Shown here: positions 7,791-15,753 of the stretch, piece by piece
Numbering within the stretch: the stretch's first letter is position 1
How the letters are laid out: each line of letters opens with the position of its first letter
Source: JAUSIF01 sp040901465
GTDB lineage: Bacteria > Pseudomonadota > Alphaproteobacteria > Rhizobiales > Xanthobacteraceae
DNA length: 64,000 nucleotides
Assembly: GCA_040901465.1 (NCBI GenBank)
Contig: JBBDYN010000028.1
Span: forward strand, 62,001-126,000
Reading direction: 5' to 3'
The notes under the pieces: model-generated
What the model saw: the letters and a program-made list of their open reading frames with translations, nothing else
The model's database searches: none
What the model was told of the DNA's origin: nothing
Made by a program: the position numbers and the translations under genes

Positions 7791-8456
7791 TTAGTCGTTC
7801 CGCTCGAGCGACAAGCATTCCTGCAGAAATTCCGTCTTCAATTGCTGGTTGTCGAGGAATTCCCCGTAGAAGGCGCTGTTGACCAAGCGGCTGTTGATGC
7901 TCGCGCGCACGCCGCGCTGCGTCTTGCACATGTGGACTGCACTGATGCGAACGGCGAGGCCGCGCGGATCCGTCATATCCATGATGTATTTTCCGATCTG
8001 ACCCACCAGCTCTTCCTGAATCTGCAGGCGCGCGGAAAAATAATGGACGATGCGGTCGTACTTCGAAAGGCCGATGATCTTGCCGTCCGGCGAAGGCAGT
8101 ATGCCGATGAAGGCCTGGCCGTAGATCGGCATCAGATGATGCGCGCACGTAGAGCGCACTTCGATCGGTCCGGTGACGATCAACTGATCGTACCGCTCGA
8201 CGTTTTCGAATTCTGTGATTGACGGCGGCGCGTTATAGCGGCCGTACATCAATTCCTCGACGAACATCTTCGCGACGCGTCGCGGCGTCTGCTGCATATT
8301 GTGATCGTTCTTGTGGTCGAGCCGCAGGATGTCGAACAGCTCTTCCAATTTCTTGGCGGCGGCGCCCACCATTTGCGCCTGCTCTGCAGCGTCCATGACG
8401 CTTACGGCTTCGTTACAGAGGCGCGAAACCCTTATTCGATGTACGTTTTGACTCAT
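7791..8456 (-). CDS. folE: GTP cyclohydrolase I
   Basis: 221 residues, normal for FolE, which converts GTP to 7,8-dihydroneopterin triphosphate, the entry to folate and queuosine synthesis. Zinc ligands are visible: STCAHHLMP supplies Cys104 and His107, and HMCKTQRGV supplies Cys177. Other family blocks are QQTPRRVAKMFVEEL, GLSKYDRIVHYFSARLQIQEELVGQI and SINSRLVNSAFYGEFLDN. It lies 73 nt upstream of the queD-like gene on the same strand, so the two probably form a pterin operon. Confident. Confidence 0.96.
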   Translation of the reverse strand: MSQNVHRIRVSRLCNEAVSVMDAAEQAQMVGAAAKKLEELFDILRLDHKNDHNMQQTPRRVAKMFVEELMYGRYNAPPSITEFENVERYDQLIVTGPIEVRSTCAHHLMPIYGQAFIGILPSPDGKIIGLSKYDRIVHYFSARLQIQEELVGQIGKYIMDMTDPRGLAVRISAVHMCKTQRGVRASINSRLVNSAFYGEFLDNQQLKTEFLQECLSLERND

Positions 8457-8545
8457 GGCCCCCTCACACGCACAGGTTTATAGCAATAGAGGGGCCGTGT
8501 GCGTCAACCGAAATCGTAAATAAAGGGTAAACGGCATGAAACAAA

Positions 8546-8576
8546 GGTTAACTGTTTCGTATTGAGACAGCTAACC
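8546..8576. other. imperfect hairpin in the folE / 8689 divergent region
   Basis: GGTTAACTGTTTC (8546-8558) and GAGACAGCTAACC (8564-8576) form a 13-position stem with one wobble and one mismatch around a 5-nt loop. It lies about 90 nt upstream of folE and 112 nt upstream of the gene at 8689, in the AT-richer gap between them. It could be an operator for either divergent gene. There is no T tract, so a terminator is unlikely. Confidence 0.35.
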
Positions 8577-8688
8577 CTGTCCCATGTTTCGTAAAGATTT
8601 CAGATCGCGAAAAGCTTCGTAAAAACCTTTATGCCGTTCAATCCCGCCAAGTCCGGGCAGAGGCCATGAGACTTGAAGGGAGCTACTA

Positions 8689-9213
8689 ATGTTTGTGAAA
8701 AATGCAAGACAGCGGCTGACCCAGGCGGTCATCGTGTGTGTCGCGCTGGTGTTCGCGGGCGTCGCAAGCGCTCAGACCGTCGAGCCCGGCACCGGCAAGC
8801 CGATCCTGACGATCACCGGCAAGATCGCCGGCGGCGACTCCGGAACCAGCGTCCAGTTCGATCGCGAAGCGCTCGAAGCGTTGGGCATGGTCACGGTGGA
8901 AACCAAGACCCCTTGGTACGACCACGTGGTCAAGTTCGAAGGCGTCCCCCTCGACAAGCTGATGGAGAAAGTCGGCGCTAAGGGCGACAAGGTCGTAGCC
9001 GTCGCGCTCAACGACTACTCCAGCGAGATCCCGATCGAGGACTTCGCGAAATACAAGACGATTCTCGCGCTGAAGCGGGACGGCCAATACATGCCGGTTC
9101 GCGACAAGGGTCCGTTGTTCGTCATCTATCCGTACGACAGCCAGCCCGAACTCAAGAGCCACAAATTCTACAGCCGCTCCGTCTGGCAGGTGACGCGACT
9201 CGAAGTCAAGTAA
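8689..9213 (+). CDS. periplasmic molybdopterin-fold (Oxidored_molyb-like) small protein without a cofactor cysteine
   Basis: A 174-residue exported protein: Sec signal peptide with hydrophobic core AVIVCVALVFAGVASA and cleavage after AQA-type residues near 28. The mature part, ILTITGKIAGGD then WYDHVVKFEGVPLDKLMEKVGA and LNDYSSEIPIEDF, matches the sulfite-oxidase-like molybdopterin-binding fold. The mature protein has no cysteine, so it cannot bind Mo in the usual way and is probably a binding or sensory protein. GAAGGGAG precedes the ATG. A diguanylate cyclase with a periplasmic sensor region starts 48 nt downstream, suggesting a functional pair. Confidence 0.75.
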   Translation: MFVKNARQRLTQAVIVCVALVFAGVASAQTVEPGTGKPILTITGKIAGGDSGTSVQFDREALEALGMVTVETKTPWYDHVVKFEGVPLDKLMEKVGAKGDKVVAVALNDYSSEIPIEDFAKYKTILALKRDGQYMPVRDKGPLFVIYPYDSQPELKSHKFYSRSVWQVTRLEVK

Positions 9214-9220
9214 CGGTGGC

Positions 9221-9254
9221 ATGGCGATCGCGGCATCCCCGCGGTCGCCATTTC
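9221..9254 (+). terminator. hairpin between the periplasmic protein and the GGDEF/EAL gene
   Basis: ATGGCGATCGCGG (9221-9233) and CCGCGGTCGCCAT (9239-9251) form a 13-bp stem with a single T-G wobble, followed by TTCTGT. It sits 8 nt after the stop codon and just before the next gene. It may act as an attenuating terminator that keeps GGDEF/EAL expression below that of the periplasmic protein. Confidence 0.5.
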
Positions 9255-9261
9255 TGTCCCC

Positions 9262-11700
9262 ATGACAAAGCCGATGAAGGCACTGCGGACGATCAAGCTG
9301 TTGCTGGTGGTCGTGATCGCGCTGTTTGCGATCGCGGCGTCCTACATTTCCGTCTTGATCGTCGAGCGTCAGGCAACGTTGCGCGAGGTCTCGCGTTACA
9401 ACGTGGCGTGGCTCGTGAGCCAGGCGACGACCGAGTTTGCGCGCCTCGAGCAACGGCTTAGCGCGTTCGAATATTCCCGTTCGGTTGGGCCCGACGAAGT
9501 GCAACTGCGCTTCGACATCGTGCTCAACCGGCTCAAGCTCCTGGAAAGCGGCGACGTGGAAGATTTTCTCGCCGCGAGTCCGGAGCACATGCAGACCGTG
9601 GACGCGCTCAATGTCGCGATCGAGCGTTCGAAGCCGTTCATCGACGATATCGAGCAGCCCGGGGCGGTTTCAAAGGTATTGGCGCTGCTTGCGCCGCTCT
9701 ACCCGAAACTTGCCGCGCTCGCCGCGGCCGCGAACACCTACGGAGGGGCCCGCGTCGCCGACGACCAGCAACAGCTCGTGCGTTTGCACTGGCTGTTCAC
9801 CGGACTTGCCTACGGCCTCATTCTGTGCGGCGTCGCGTTCATTCTCTTGCTGCTCTGGCACAATCGGCTGCTGCAGCGCGCGCATCGCGAATTGCACACG
9901 CTGACCTCCGACCTGCAGCGTACCACGAGGGATCTCGGCACGGCGAACCAGGCGGTCCAGGACGCCAACGCCGAACTGCACATGCAGAACTATATGTTGC
10001 GCGCCCGCGACAAGGAGCTGCGCACCCAGAACGAACGCTTCGACGCCGCGCTCAACAATATGTCGCAAGCGCTTTGCATGGTGGACTCCGATCAGCGCCT
10101 CATCGTCTGTAACGAGCGCTTCGTCAGTTTGTTCGATCTCGATCCGTCGGGCGTAAAGCCGGGCACGCCGATTCTCCAATTGATCGAGTCGATGCCACTT
10201 GCGCATCGTACGCCTTCGAATCTTGCCGCGGTCCATGCGCGGCAGGAGGCCCTGATCCGCCAGCACGCGGCGTCCTCCTATTTTCAGGAATTGCCCGACG
10301 GGCGCACGGTTGCCATCTCGTATCAGCCTATGGCCGAAGGCGGCTGGCTTGCGACTTACGAAGACATCACCGAGCGCCGGCGCGTCGAAGCGCGCATCGC
10401 GCACATGGCGCACCATGACGCGCTTACCGACCTACCGAACCGCACGCTGCTGCGCGAGCGTATGGAGCAGGCGCTCGCAGGGGCACGGGAGAACGGCGGC
10501 AGCACCGCGATCCTCTGTCTCGACCTCGATCGCTTCAAAGGCGTCAATGATACCCTCGGTCATCCGACCGGTGATGCGTTGCTCAAGGCCGTTTCCGAGC
10601 GGCTGCGCCGCTGTATCGGTCAGGATGGCGTGGTCGCCCGCTTCGGCGGCGACGAGTTCGCGATTCTTCAGGTCGGCGGCGAGCAACCGAAGGACGCGCG
10701 GCTCCTGGCTGAGCGCGTGCTGGAGATCATCGGCGAGCCCTACGGCCTCGACGGCCAGCATGTGATCGCCGGCACCAGCATCGGCATCGCGGTTGCGCCG
10801 CGCGACGGCACGAGCCCCGATCAGCTTCTCAAGAACGCCGACATGGCGCTCTATCGCGCCAAGTCCGACGGCCGCGGCATTTATCGCTTCTTCGAATCCG
10901 AGATGGACGCGCAGGTGCAAGCGCGCCGCTTCGTCGAGCTCGATCTGCGCCGCGCCGTCGATGCCGAGGAATTCGAGCTCTATTACCAGCCGCTCATCGA
11001 TCTCAAGTCCAATCAGATCGTTGCGTGCGAGGCGCTGCTGCGTTGGAACCATCCGGAGCGCGGTCTCATCGGGCCGGGCGACTTCATCCCGATCGCCGAG
11101 GAAATCGGCCTGATCCTGCCGATCGGCGAATGGGTGCTGCGCAAGGCGTGCACCGAGGCTTACAGCTGGCCGAAGCACGTGAGCGTGGCGATCAATCTGT
11201 CGCCGGTTCAGTTCAAATCGCGCAATCTGGTGCAGGCGGTCATCCTTGCGCTCGCGAACTCCGGCTTGTCGCCGCAGCGGTTGGAGCTCGAGATCACCGA
11301 GTCCGTGCTGCTTGAGGACAACGAGATGACGTTGTCGCTCTTGCACCAATTGCGCAATCTCGGTGTCAGCATTGCCCTCGACGACTTCGGCACCGGTTAC
11401 TCGTCGCTGAGCTATCTGCGCAGCTTCCCGCTCGACAAGATCAAGATCGATCAATCCTTTATTCGCGACTTGGCCGAACATCCGGACTCGCTCGCGATCG
11501 TCCAGTCGATCACGCGTCTTGGCACGAGCCTTGGCATGCAGACGACCGCCGAGGGTGTGGAGACGAAGGAACAACTCGAGCAGTTGCGTGCGGCGGGCTG
11601 CACGCACGGCCAGGGCTACTACTTCGGCCGTCCGCAGCCGGCGCGCGATATTGCGCGTCTCCTCGGCGAGAGCCGGCCGCGGATGACCGAAGCGGCCTGA
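9262..11700 (+). CDS. membrane PAS-GGDEF-EAL cyclic-di-GMP protein
   Basis: 812 residues. TM1 is at about residues 11-32, then a helical periplasmic sensor region to about 175, TM2 at 177-199, a coiled-coil linker to about 265 and a PAS domain at about 266-370. The GGDEF domain has an intact motif FGGDEF (462-466). The EAL domain has EALLRW (from Glu590), ITESVLLE and DDFGTGYSSLSYL. Both active sites look intact, so it may make and degrade c-di-GMP. The RxxD inhibitory site before GGDEF is absent (CIGQDG). The upstream periplasmic protein may regulate it. Confidence 0.93.
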   Translation: MTKPMKALRTIKLLLVVVIALFAIAASYISVLIVERQATLREVSRYNVAWLVSQATTEFARLEQRLSAFEYSRSVGPDEVQLRFDIVLNRLKLLESGDVEDFLAASPEHMQTVDALNVAIERSKPFIDDIEQPGAVSKVLALLAPLYPKLAALAAAANTYGGARVADDQQQLVRLHWLFTGLAYGLILCGVAFILLLLWHNRLLQRAHRELHTLTSDLQRTTRDLGTANQAVQDANAELHMQNYMLRARDKELRTQNERFDAALNNMSQALCMVDSDQRLIVCNERFVSLFDLDPSGVKPGTPILQLIESMPLAHRTPSNLAAVHARQEALIRQHAASSYFQELPDGRTVAISYQPMAEGGWLATYEDITERRRVEARIAHMAHHDALTDLPNRTLLRERMEQALAGARENGGSTAILCLDLDRFKGVNDTLGHPTGDALLKAVSERLRRCIGQDGVVARFGGDEFAILQVGGEQPKDARLLAERVLEIIGEPYGLDGQHVIAGTSIGIAVAPRDGTSPDQLLKNADMALYRAKSDGRGIYRFFESEMDAQVQARRFVELDLRRAVDAEEFELYYQPLIDLKSNQIVACEALLRWNHPERGLIGPGDFIPIAEEIGLILPIGEWVLRKACTEAYSWPKHVSVAINLSPVQFKSRNLVQAVILALANSGLSPQRLELEITESVLLEDNEMTLSLLHQLRNLGVSIALDDFGTGYSSLSYLRSFPLDKIKIDQSFIRDLAEHPDSLAIVQSITRLGTSLGMQTTAEGVETKEQLEQLRAAGCTHGQGYYFGRPQPARDIARLLGESRPRMTEAA

Positions 11701-11715
11701 GTCTCCGGTTCGCGA

Positions 11716-12372
11716 TTATTCCGACCGTGCGGGGGTGGCCGGTTGCTCTTCCGGCGCGGTGTCGTCGCCCGGCGCCGCCGGACGGTGGATCGTGAAAAAA
11801 TCCTCCACCACGGCATAGTCCATGTAGCCGAGCCGCGCGATCGGCTTCATGCGCGTGACGTCGATGCGGCCGTTCACGATCAGATCGTCGTCGATATGGA
11901 CGCCGAGCACTTCGCCGAGCACGACCGCCGACGGATTACGCTTGCCGTCGGAGCCGATGAGCTCGACGGTCTTGAAATACTTGCACTCGATCGCGATCGG
12001 CGAGCGCGCGACGCGCGGTGGCGTCACCTGCCGTGACGGCACCATCTCCAGTCCCGCGCGTTCCGGCTCGCTCACGCTCGGCCCGAATTCGGCCGACGTC
12101 GCGTTCACTTCCTCGCGCAAATCATAGGTGGCGATGTTGGCGACGAACTCGCCGGTTTCTTCAGCGTTGCACTGCGAATGCTTGCGCGGATTGCTCGCGA
12201 ACATCACGAACGGCGGATAGGAAGAGACGATGTTGAAGAAGCTGTACGGCGCGAGATTGACGACGCCGTCGCGACTGATGGTCGAGATCCAGCCGATCGG
12301 CCGCGGCACCACGAGCGCCGTGAACGGGCTGTGCGGCAGGCCGTGATCGTTCTTGCGTGGATCGTAGTACAT
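11716..12372 (-). CDS. flavin reductase-like (DIM6/NTAB family) protein
   Basis: A 218-residue FMN-binding split-barrel protein. PFTALVVPRPIGWISTISRDGVVNLAPYSFFNIVSSYPP is the flavin-binding block, followed by EFVANIATYDLREEVN and VLGEVLGVHIDDDLI. Such proteins reduce flavin for partner oxygenases or act as FMN oxidoreductases themselves. The last 25 residues are a Pro/Ala-rich tail. It is the last gene of the minus-strand catabolic run that includes the CoA-transferase 15 nt upstream. The partner enzyme is unknown; the LLM protein at 5.3 kb is too distant to link. Confidence 0.85.
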   Translation of the reverse strand: MYYDPRKNDHGLPHSPFTALVVPRPIGWISTISRDGVVNLAPYSFFNIVSSYPPFVMFASNPRKHSQCNAEETGEFVANIATYDLREEVNATSAEFGPSVSEPERAGLEMVPSRQVTPPRVARSPIAIECKYFKTVELIGSDGKRNPSAVVLGEVLGVHIDDDLIVNGRIDVTRMKPIARLGYMDYAVVEDFFTIHRPAAPGDDTAPEEQPATPARSE

Positions 12373-12387
12373 GGCCCCGCTCTTTTT

Positions 12388-13605
12388 TCAGATCACCGCG
12401 TCGCGCCTGAGCGCCGCGATCTCGCCGTCGCGCAAGCCGAGTTCGTGCAAAATTTGCTCCGTGTGCTCGCCGAGGAGCGGCGGGTGGCGATCGTGCTTGA
12501 TCGGCGCCGCGCTCAGCCGAATCGGATTGGCGACCTGCGGCAGCTTGCCCGAAAGCGGGTGATCGATCTCGATCTTCACGCCGCGATGCTTCGCGTGCGG
12601 ATCTTCAAACACTTCCGGCACGGTATTGATCGGCCCGGCCGGCACGCCCGCTCGTTCAAGCGCGCCGAGAAGGCCGCTCCGGCTCTGCTCGGCGAAGATC
12701 TTGGCAAGCAGGCCCACGAGCTCATCGCGATGTTCGACGCGCCCGGCATTATGCGTGAATCGCCCGTCGGCAAGATCGGGATGGCCGAGCACCTGGCAGA
12801 GCTTGGCATATTGCCCGTCGTTTCCCACCGCGAGCACGATGTCGCCGTCGCGGCAGGAAAAGACCTGCTGCGGCATGATGTTCGGGTGCCCGTTGCCGTG
12901 GCGTCGCGGCGTGCGTCCGGTGAGAAAGTGATTCATCGCCTGATTGGCGAGCATCGCAGCTTGCACGTCGAACATGGCGAGGTCGATATAGTCGCCGTGG
13001 CCGCTTGCTTCACGCCGGGCGAGTGCCGCGAGCACCGCCACCGAGGCGTACATGCCGGTCATGAGATCGAGGATCGGCACGCCGACCTTCATCGGCCCGC
13101 CGCCGGGCTTGCCGTCCGCCTCGCCCGTGATGCTCATGAGCCCGCCCATGGCCTGAATCATGAAGTCATAGGCGGCGCTGCCGCTGCGCGGGCCGCTCTG
13201 ACCGAAGCCCGTCATGGAGCAATAGATCACGCGCGGGTTCACCTTCGTGAGATCGTCATAGGCGAGGCCATAGCGCGCGAGCGTCCCGACCTTGAAATTC
13301 TCCAGCACGATGTCCGAGCGCGCGGCGAGCGCGCGCACGATTTCCTGGCCTTTCGGTTTCGTGAGATCGACGGTGACCGAGCGCTTGGCGCGATTGACAC
13401 AGAGATAGTAGCCCGACTCCTGCGTCGTGCTGCCGTCGCGCGCCTTCAAGAAGGGCGGCCCCCAGGAGCGCGTCTCGTCACCCGCGCCAGGCCGCTCCAC
13501 TTTGATCACGTCCGCGCCGAGATCGGCGAGCAGTTGCCCGGCCCAAGGGCCGGCCATCACGCGGCTGAGGTCGAGGACGCGGATATGGGAGAGGGGACCC
13601 GCCAA
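12388..13605 (-). CDS. CaiB/BaiF-family (class III) CoA-transferase
   Basis: 405 residues, the usual size. Family blocks: VLDLSRVMAGPWAGQLLADLGADVIKVE at the N-terminus, NRAKRSVTVDLTKPKGQEI, IYCSMTGFGQSGP, and the catalytic Asp180 in VPILDLMTGMYAS. The enzyme moves CoA between carboxylic acids through an aspartyl-CoA anhydride. It is on the strand of the ABC transporter, acyl-CoA dehydrogenases and enoyl-CoA hydratase further upstream, so it may activate the imported acid. A second CoA-transferase lies at 24.2 kb. The substrate pair cannot be read from sequence. Confidence 0.92.
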   Translation of the reverse strand: MAGPLSHIRVLDLSRVMAGPWAGQLLADLGADVIKVERPGAGDETRSWGPPFLKARDGSTTQESGYYLCVNRAKRSVTVDLTKPKGQEIVRALAARSDIVLENFKVGTLARYGLAYDDLTKVNPRVIYCSMTGFGQSGPRSGSAAYDFMIQAMGGLMSITGEADGKPGGGPMKVGVPILDLMTGMYASVAVLAALARREASGHGDYIDLAMFDVQAAMLANQAMNHFLTGRTPRRHGNGHPNIMPQQVFSCRDGDIVLAVGNDGQYAKLCQVLGHPDLADGRFTHNAGRVEHRDELVGLLAKIFAEQSRSGLLGALERAGVPAGPINTVPEVFEDPHAKHRGVKIEIDHPLSGKLPQVANPIRLSAAPIKHDRHPPLLGEHTEQILHELGLRDGEIAALRRDAVI

Positions 13606-13741
13606 GGCATGCTCCTTATGGGCTTTAATTGCGGCGCGCGGTGCAATCTAGCCGAGCCGTCTATGCGTGGGATGAAACGAAATGTTGCCGCCCGCGAACA
13701 GGATCGCACGAGTTCGCGCGCTGCGCCAAGCGAGCGGGAAA

Positions 13742-14653
13742 TCAGGGCCGGGTCGCCTCGCCGAGATTGCGCACGAGAAAGTCCGTGAACACACGCACCT
13801 TGGGGAGGTTCTGCATGTTCGGCGGATACATGACGTAGATGTGGGTGTCGAAGTTCGGCATTGTGGTGACCTCGAAGTCGGCAAGGATGCGCTTCAGCCG
13901 TCCGCCGCGCACGTCGTCGGTCACGACCCATTGGTGGAAGACGCTGACGCCGAGCCCGTCGAGGGTCGCGGCGTGCAGGGCGCCCACGTCGTTGCTGCGG
14001 TAGTTGCCGCTCACGCGGATTTCGCGCGCATAGCTGTCGTGCTTGATGCGCCACACCGCGGCTTCGCCGTTCACGACGAAGCCGAGGCAATTGTGCTTCG
14101 AGAGGTCATCCGGCGTGCCCGGATCGCCGCATTCGGCGAGATATTTCGGGCTTGCATAGATTCCCTGCTGCGTGGTGGCGACCTTGCGCGTGATCAGCGA
14201 CGACGCGCGTCCGAGCCCGAATCGGATTCCGAGATCGACGCCTTGCGACAGCGTCTCGATCTGCTGGCTCGTGAGCCGCAGGTCGACCTTGAGCCCGGGA
14301 TATTCGCGCAGGAAGCGCGGCAGGAGCGGTGCGATCAGCTTTGAGCCGAGCGATACGCGGCTCTCCACGCAAAGCGTGCCCTGCGGCTTGTCGTGGAATT
14401 GCGAGACGAGAAGATCGGCGTCGTCGAGTTCCGACAGAACGCGCTGGATGGAATTGCTGTAGACGCGGCCGGCTTCGGTGAGGCTCACTTGGCGCGTCGT
14501 GCGCACGAACAGCGGCACGCCGAGGCGTTGCTCGAGCGCGCCGATGCGGCGTGACACCGACGACGGCGGCAGACCGAGCTGGCGCGCGGCGGCGGAAAAG
14601 CTGCCGGTGCGGACGACTTTCGTGAAAATTCGCAGATCTGCGAGCGCATTCAT
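13742..14653 (-). CDS. LysR-family transcriptional regulator
   Basis: 303 residues from the ATG at 14653; the frame continues upstream but MNALADLRIFTKVVRTGSFS is the standard LysR N-terminus. The winged helix-turn-helix is SFSAAARQLGLPPSSVSRRIGALEQRLGVPLF. The effector-binding domain follows, with GTLCVESRVSLGSKLIAPLLPRF and CLGFVVNG. It sits between the enoyl-CoA hydratase and CoA-transferase genes on the same strand and probably controls this locus. A 6-bp palindrome about 100 nt upstream may be its own binding site. Confidence 0.93.
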   Translation of the reverse strand: MNALADLRIFTKVVRTGSFSAAARQLGLPPSSVSRRIGALEQRLGVPLFVRTTRQVSLTEAGRVYSNSIQRVLSELDDADLLVSQFHDKPQGTLCVESRVSLGSKLIAPLLPRFLREYPGLKVDLRLTSQQIETLSQGVDLGIRFGLGRASSLITRKVATTQQGIYASPKYLAECGDPGTPDDLSKHNCLGFVVNGEAAVWRIKHDSYAREIRVSGNYRSNDVGALHAATLDGLGVSVFHQWVVTDDVRGGRLKRILADFEVTTMPNFDTHIYVMYPPNMQNLPKVRVFTDFLVRNLGEATRP

Positions 14654-14744
14654 CGGGCTTCTCACTCGGCGACTTGCCCATACGTCGAGCCGGGAACGCC
14701 CGCGGCACACGAAGAAAAAAGGAGGGCGAAGGCTCAATGAACCG

Positions 14745-14761
14745 TACTATTGATGATAGTA
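14745..14761. promoter_or_regulatory. candidate LysR operator palindrome
   Basis: TACTAT (14745-14750) and ATAGTA (14756-14761) form a perfect 6-bp dyad with a 5-nt spacer, 92-108 nt upstream of the LysR start. Placement and AT-rich symmetry suit a LysR-type autoregulatory site, though the assignment rests on position and symmetry only. Confidence 0.4.
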
Positions 14762-14953
14762 GCACGTCGCGCGCGCGCGGGAACATTTATCGCGAAAGTG
14801 CAAAGGTCGCACCCGCGCCGTCCTCGCGTCCGTAATTCAATATATTTTTTCAATAGCTTAGGGATGCCGATCGAGCGCCACAGCGAGTGCCGTCGCGATC
14901 CGTAACTCAGGATAAGCCCATTGATAGCGCATGGGCATCAATCGCGCCGGGGA

Positions 14954-15727
14954 TCAGCGGCCTTTGAACTTCGGTTTGCGCTTCTCCACGAAAGCGCGCT
15001 GCGCTTCCTTCGCGTCCTCCGTGTGCGAAAGCTCGACCGTGACCGATTGCTCGAACCGGTAGCCGTCGCGTACCGGCATTTCCTCGACCGTATTGCAGGC
15101 GCGCTTCACCTGGCGCACGGCAATCGGGCTCTTGGCCGCGATCTCGCGCGCGATTTCCATTGCCGCCGGCAGTAATTGATCGCGCGGCAGCGGCTGCTCG
15201 ATCACGCCGAGCCGATGGAGTTCGGCCGCCGGCACGCGGCGCCCGGTGAAATACATCCTGCGCGCGGCGGACTTGCCGAGATGCTCCATCAGAAACCGCG
15301 CGCCGCCCGCGAGTCCGACGTCGATTTCCGGCATCACGAAGTAAGAATCGTCCGACGCCAGCATGATGTCGCACGCGAGCATCAGCGCGAAGCCGGCGCC
15401 GATCGCGGGGCCGTTCACCGCCGCGATCACCGGCTTCGCGCAATCGGCCACCGCGTAGAAATATTCGCGCGTGAGCCGGTTGTGCTTCGGATAATCGCCG
15501 GGCGCCTTGACGAGATCGACGCGCTCTTTCACGTCCGCACCGGCGGAGAAATGTTTTCCCGCTGCGGTCAGGATCACGGCGCGCACATCCTCGCGGTCGC
15601 TCAGCGCATCGAATATGCGGATCAATTCCTCGCGCGACTGCCGGTTCTGCGCGTTCACCGGCGGCCGGTCGAAGGTGACGGTGGCGATTCCGTCGGCGAC
15701 CTCCAGGCGATACAGCTCCAATTCCAT
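14954..15727 (-). CDS. enoyl-CoA hydratase/isomerase family protein
   Basis: 257 residues of the crotonase fold. The oxyanion-hole segments are HFSAGADVKERV and NGPAIGAGFALMLACDIMLAS; the second acid position is around MPEIDVGLAGGARF. The usual catalytic glutamate of hydratases (GxxPGxGG/T context) is replaced by VGLAGGAR, so isomerase or hydrolase activity is also possible. It lies 26 nt downstream of an acyl-CoA dehydrogenase and would act next in a beta-oxidation-type sequence on the imported acyl-CoA. Confidence 0.9.
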   Translation of the reverse strand: MELELYRLEVADGIATVTFDRPPVNAQNRQSREELIRIFDALSDREDVRAVILTAAGKHFSAGADVKERVDLVKAPGDYPKHNRLTREYFYAVADCAKPVIAAVNGPAIGAGFALMLACDIMLASDDSYFVMPEIDVGLAGGARFLMEHLGKSAARRMYFTGRRVPAAELHRLGVIEQPLPRDQLLPAAMEIAREIAAKSPIAVRQVKRACNTVEEMPVRDGYRFEQSVTVELSHTEDAKEAQRAFVEKRKPKFKGR

Positions 15728-15753
15728 TTCGTTCCCCGCGTGCGCGGCTGCCG

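Noticed and set aside
11716..12372. Flavin reductase as partner of the LLM flavoprotein at 5.3 kb
   Set aside because: They are 6 kb apart on opposite strands with unrelated operons between them.
12178..13788. 536-codon open frame antisense to the CaiB-type gene
   Set aside because: Antisense artefact of high GC; no recognisable domain, and the other strand encodes a complete CoA-transferase.
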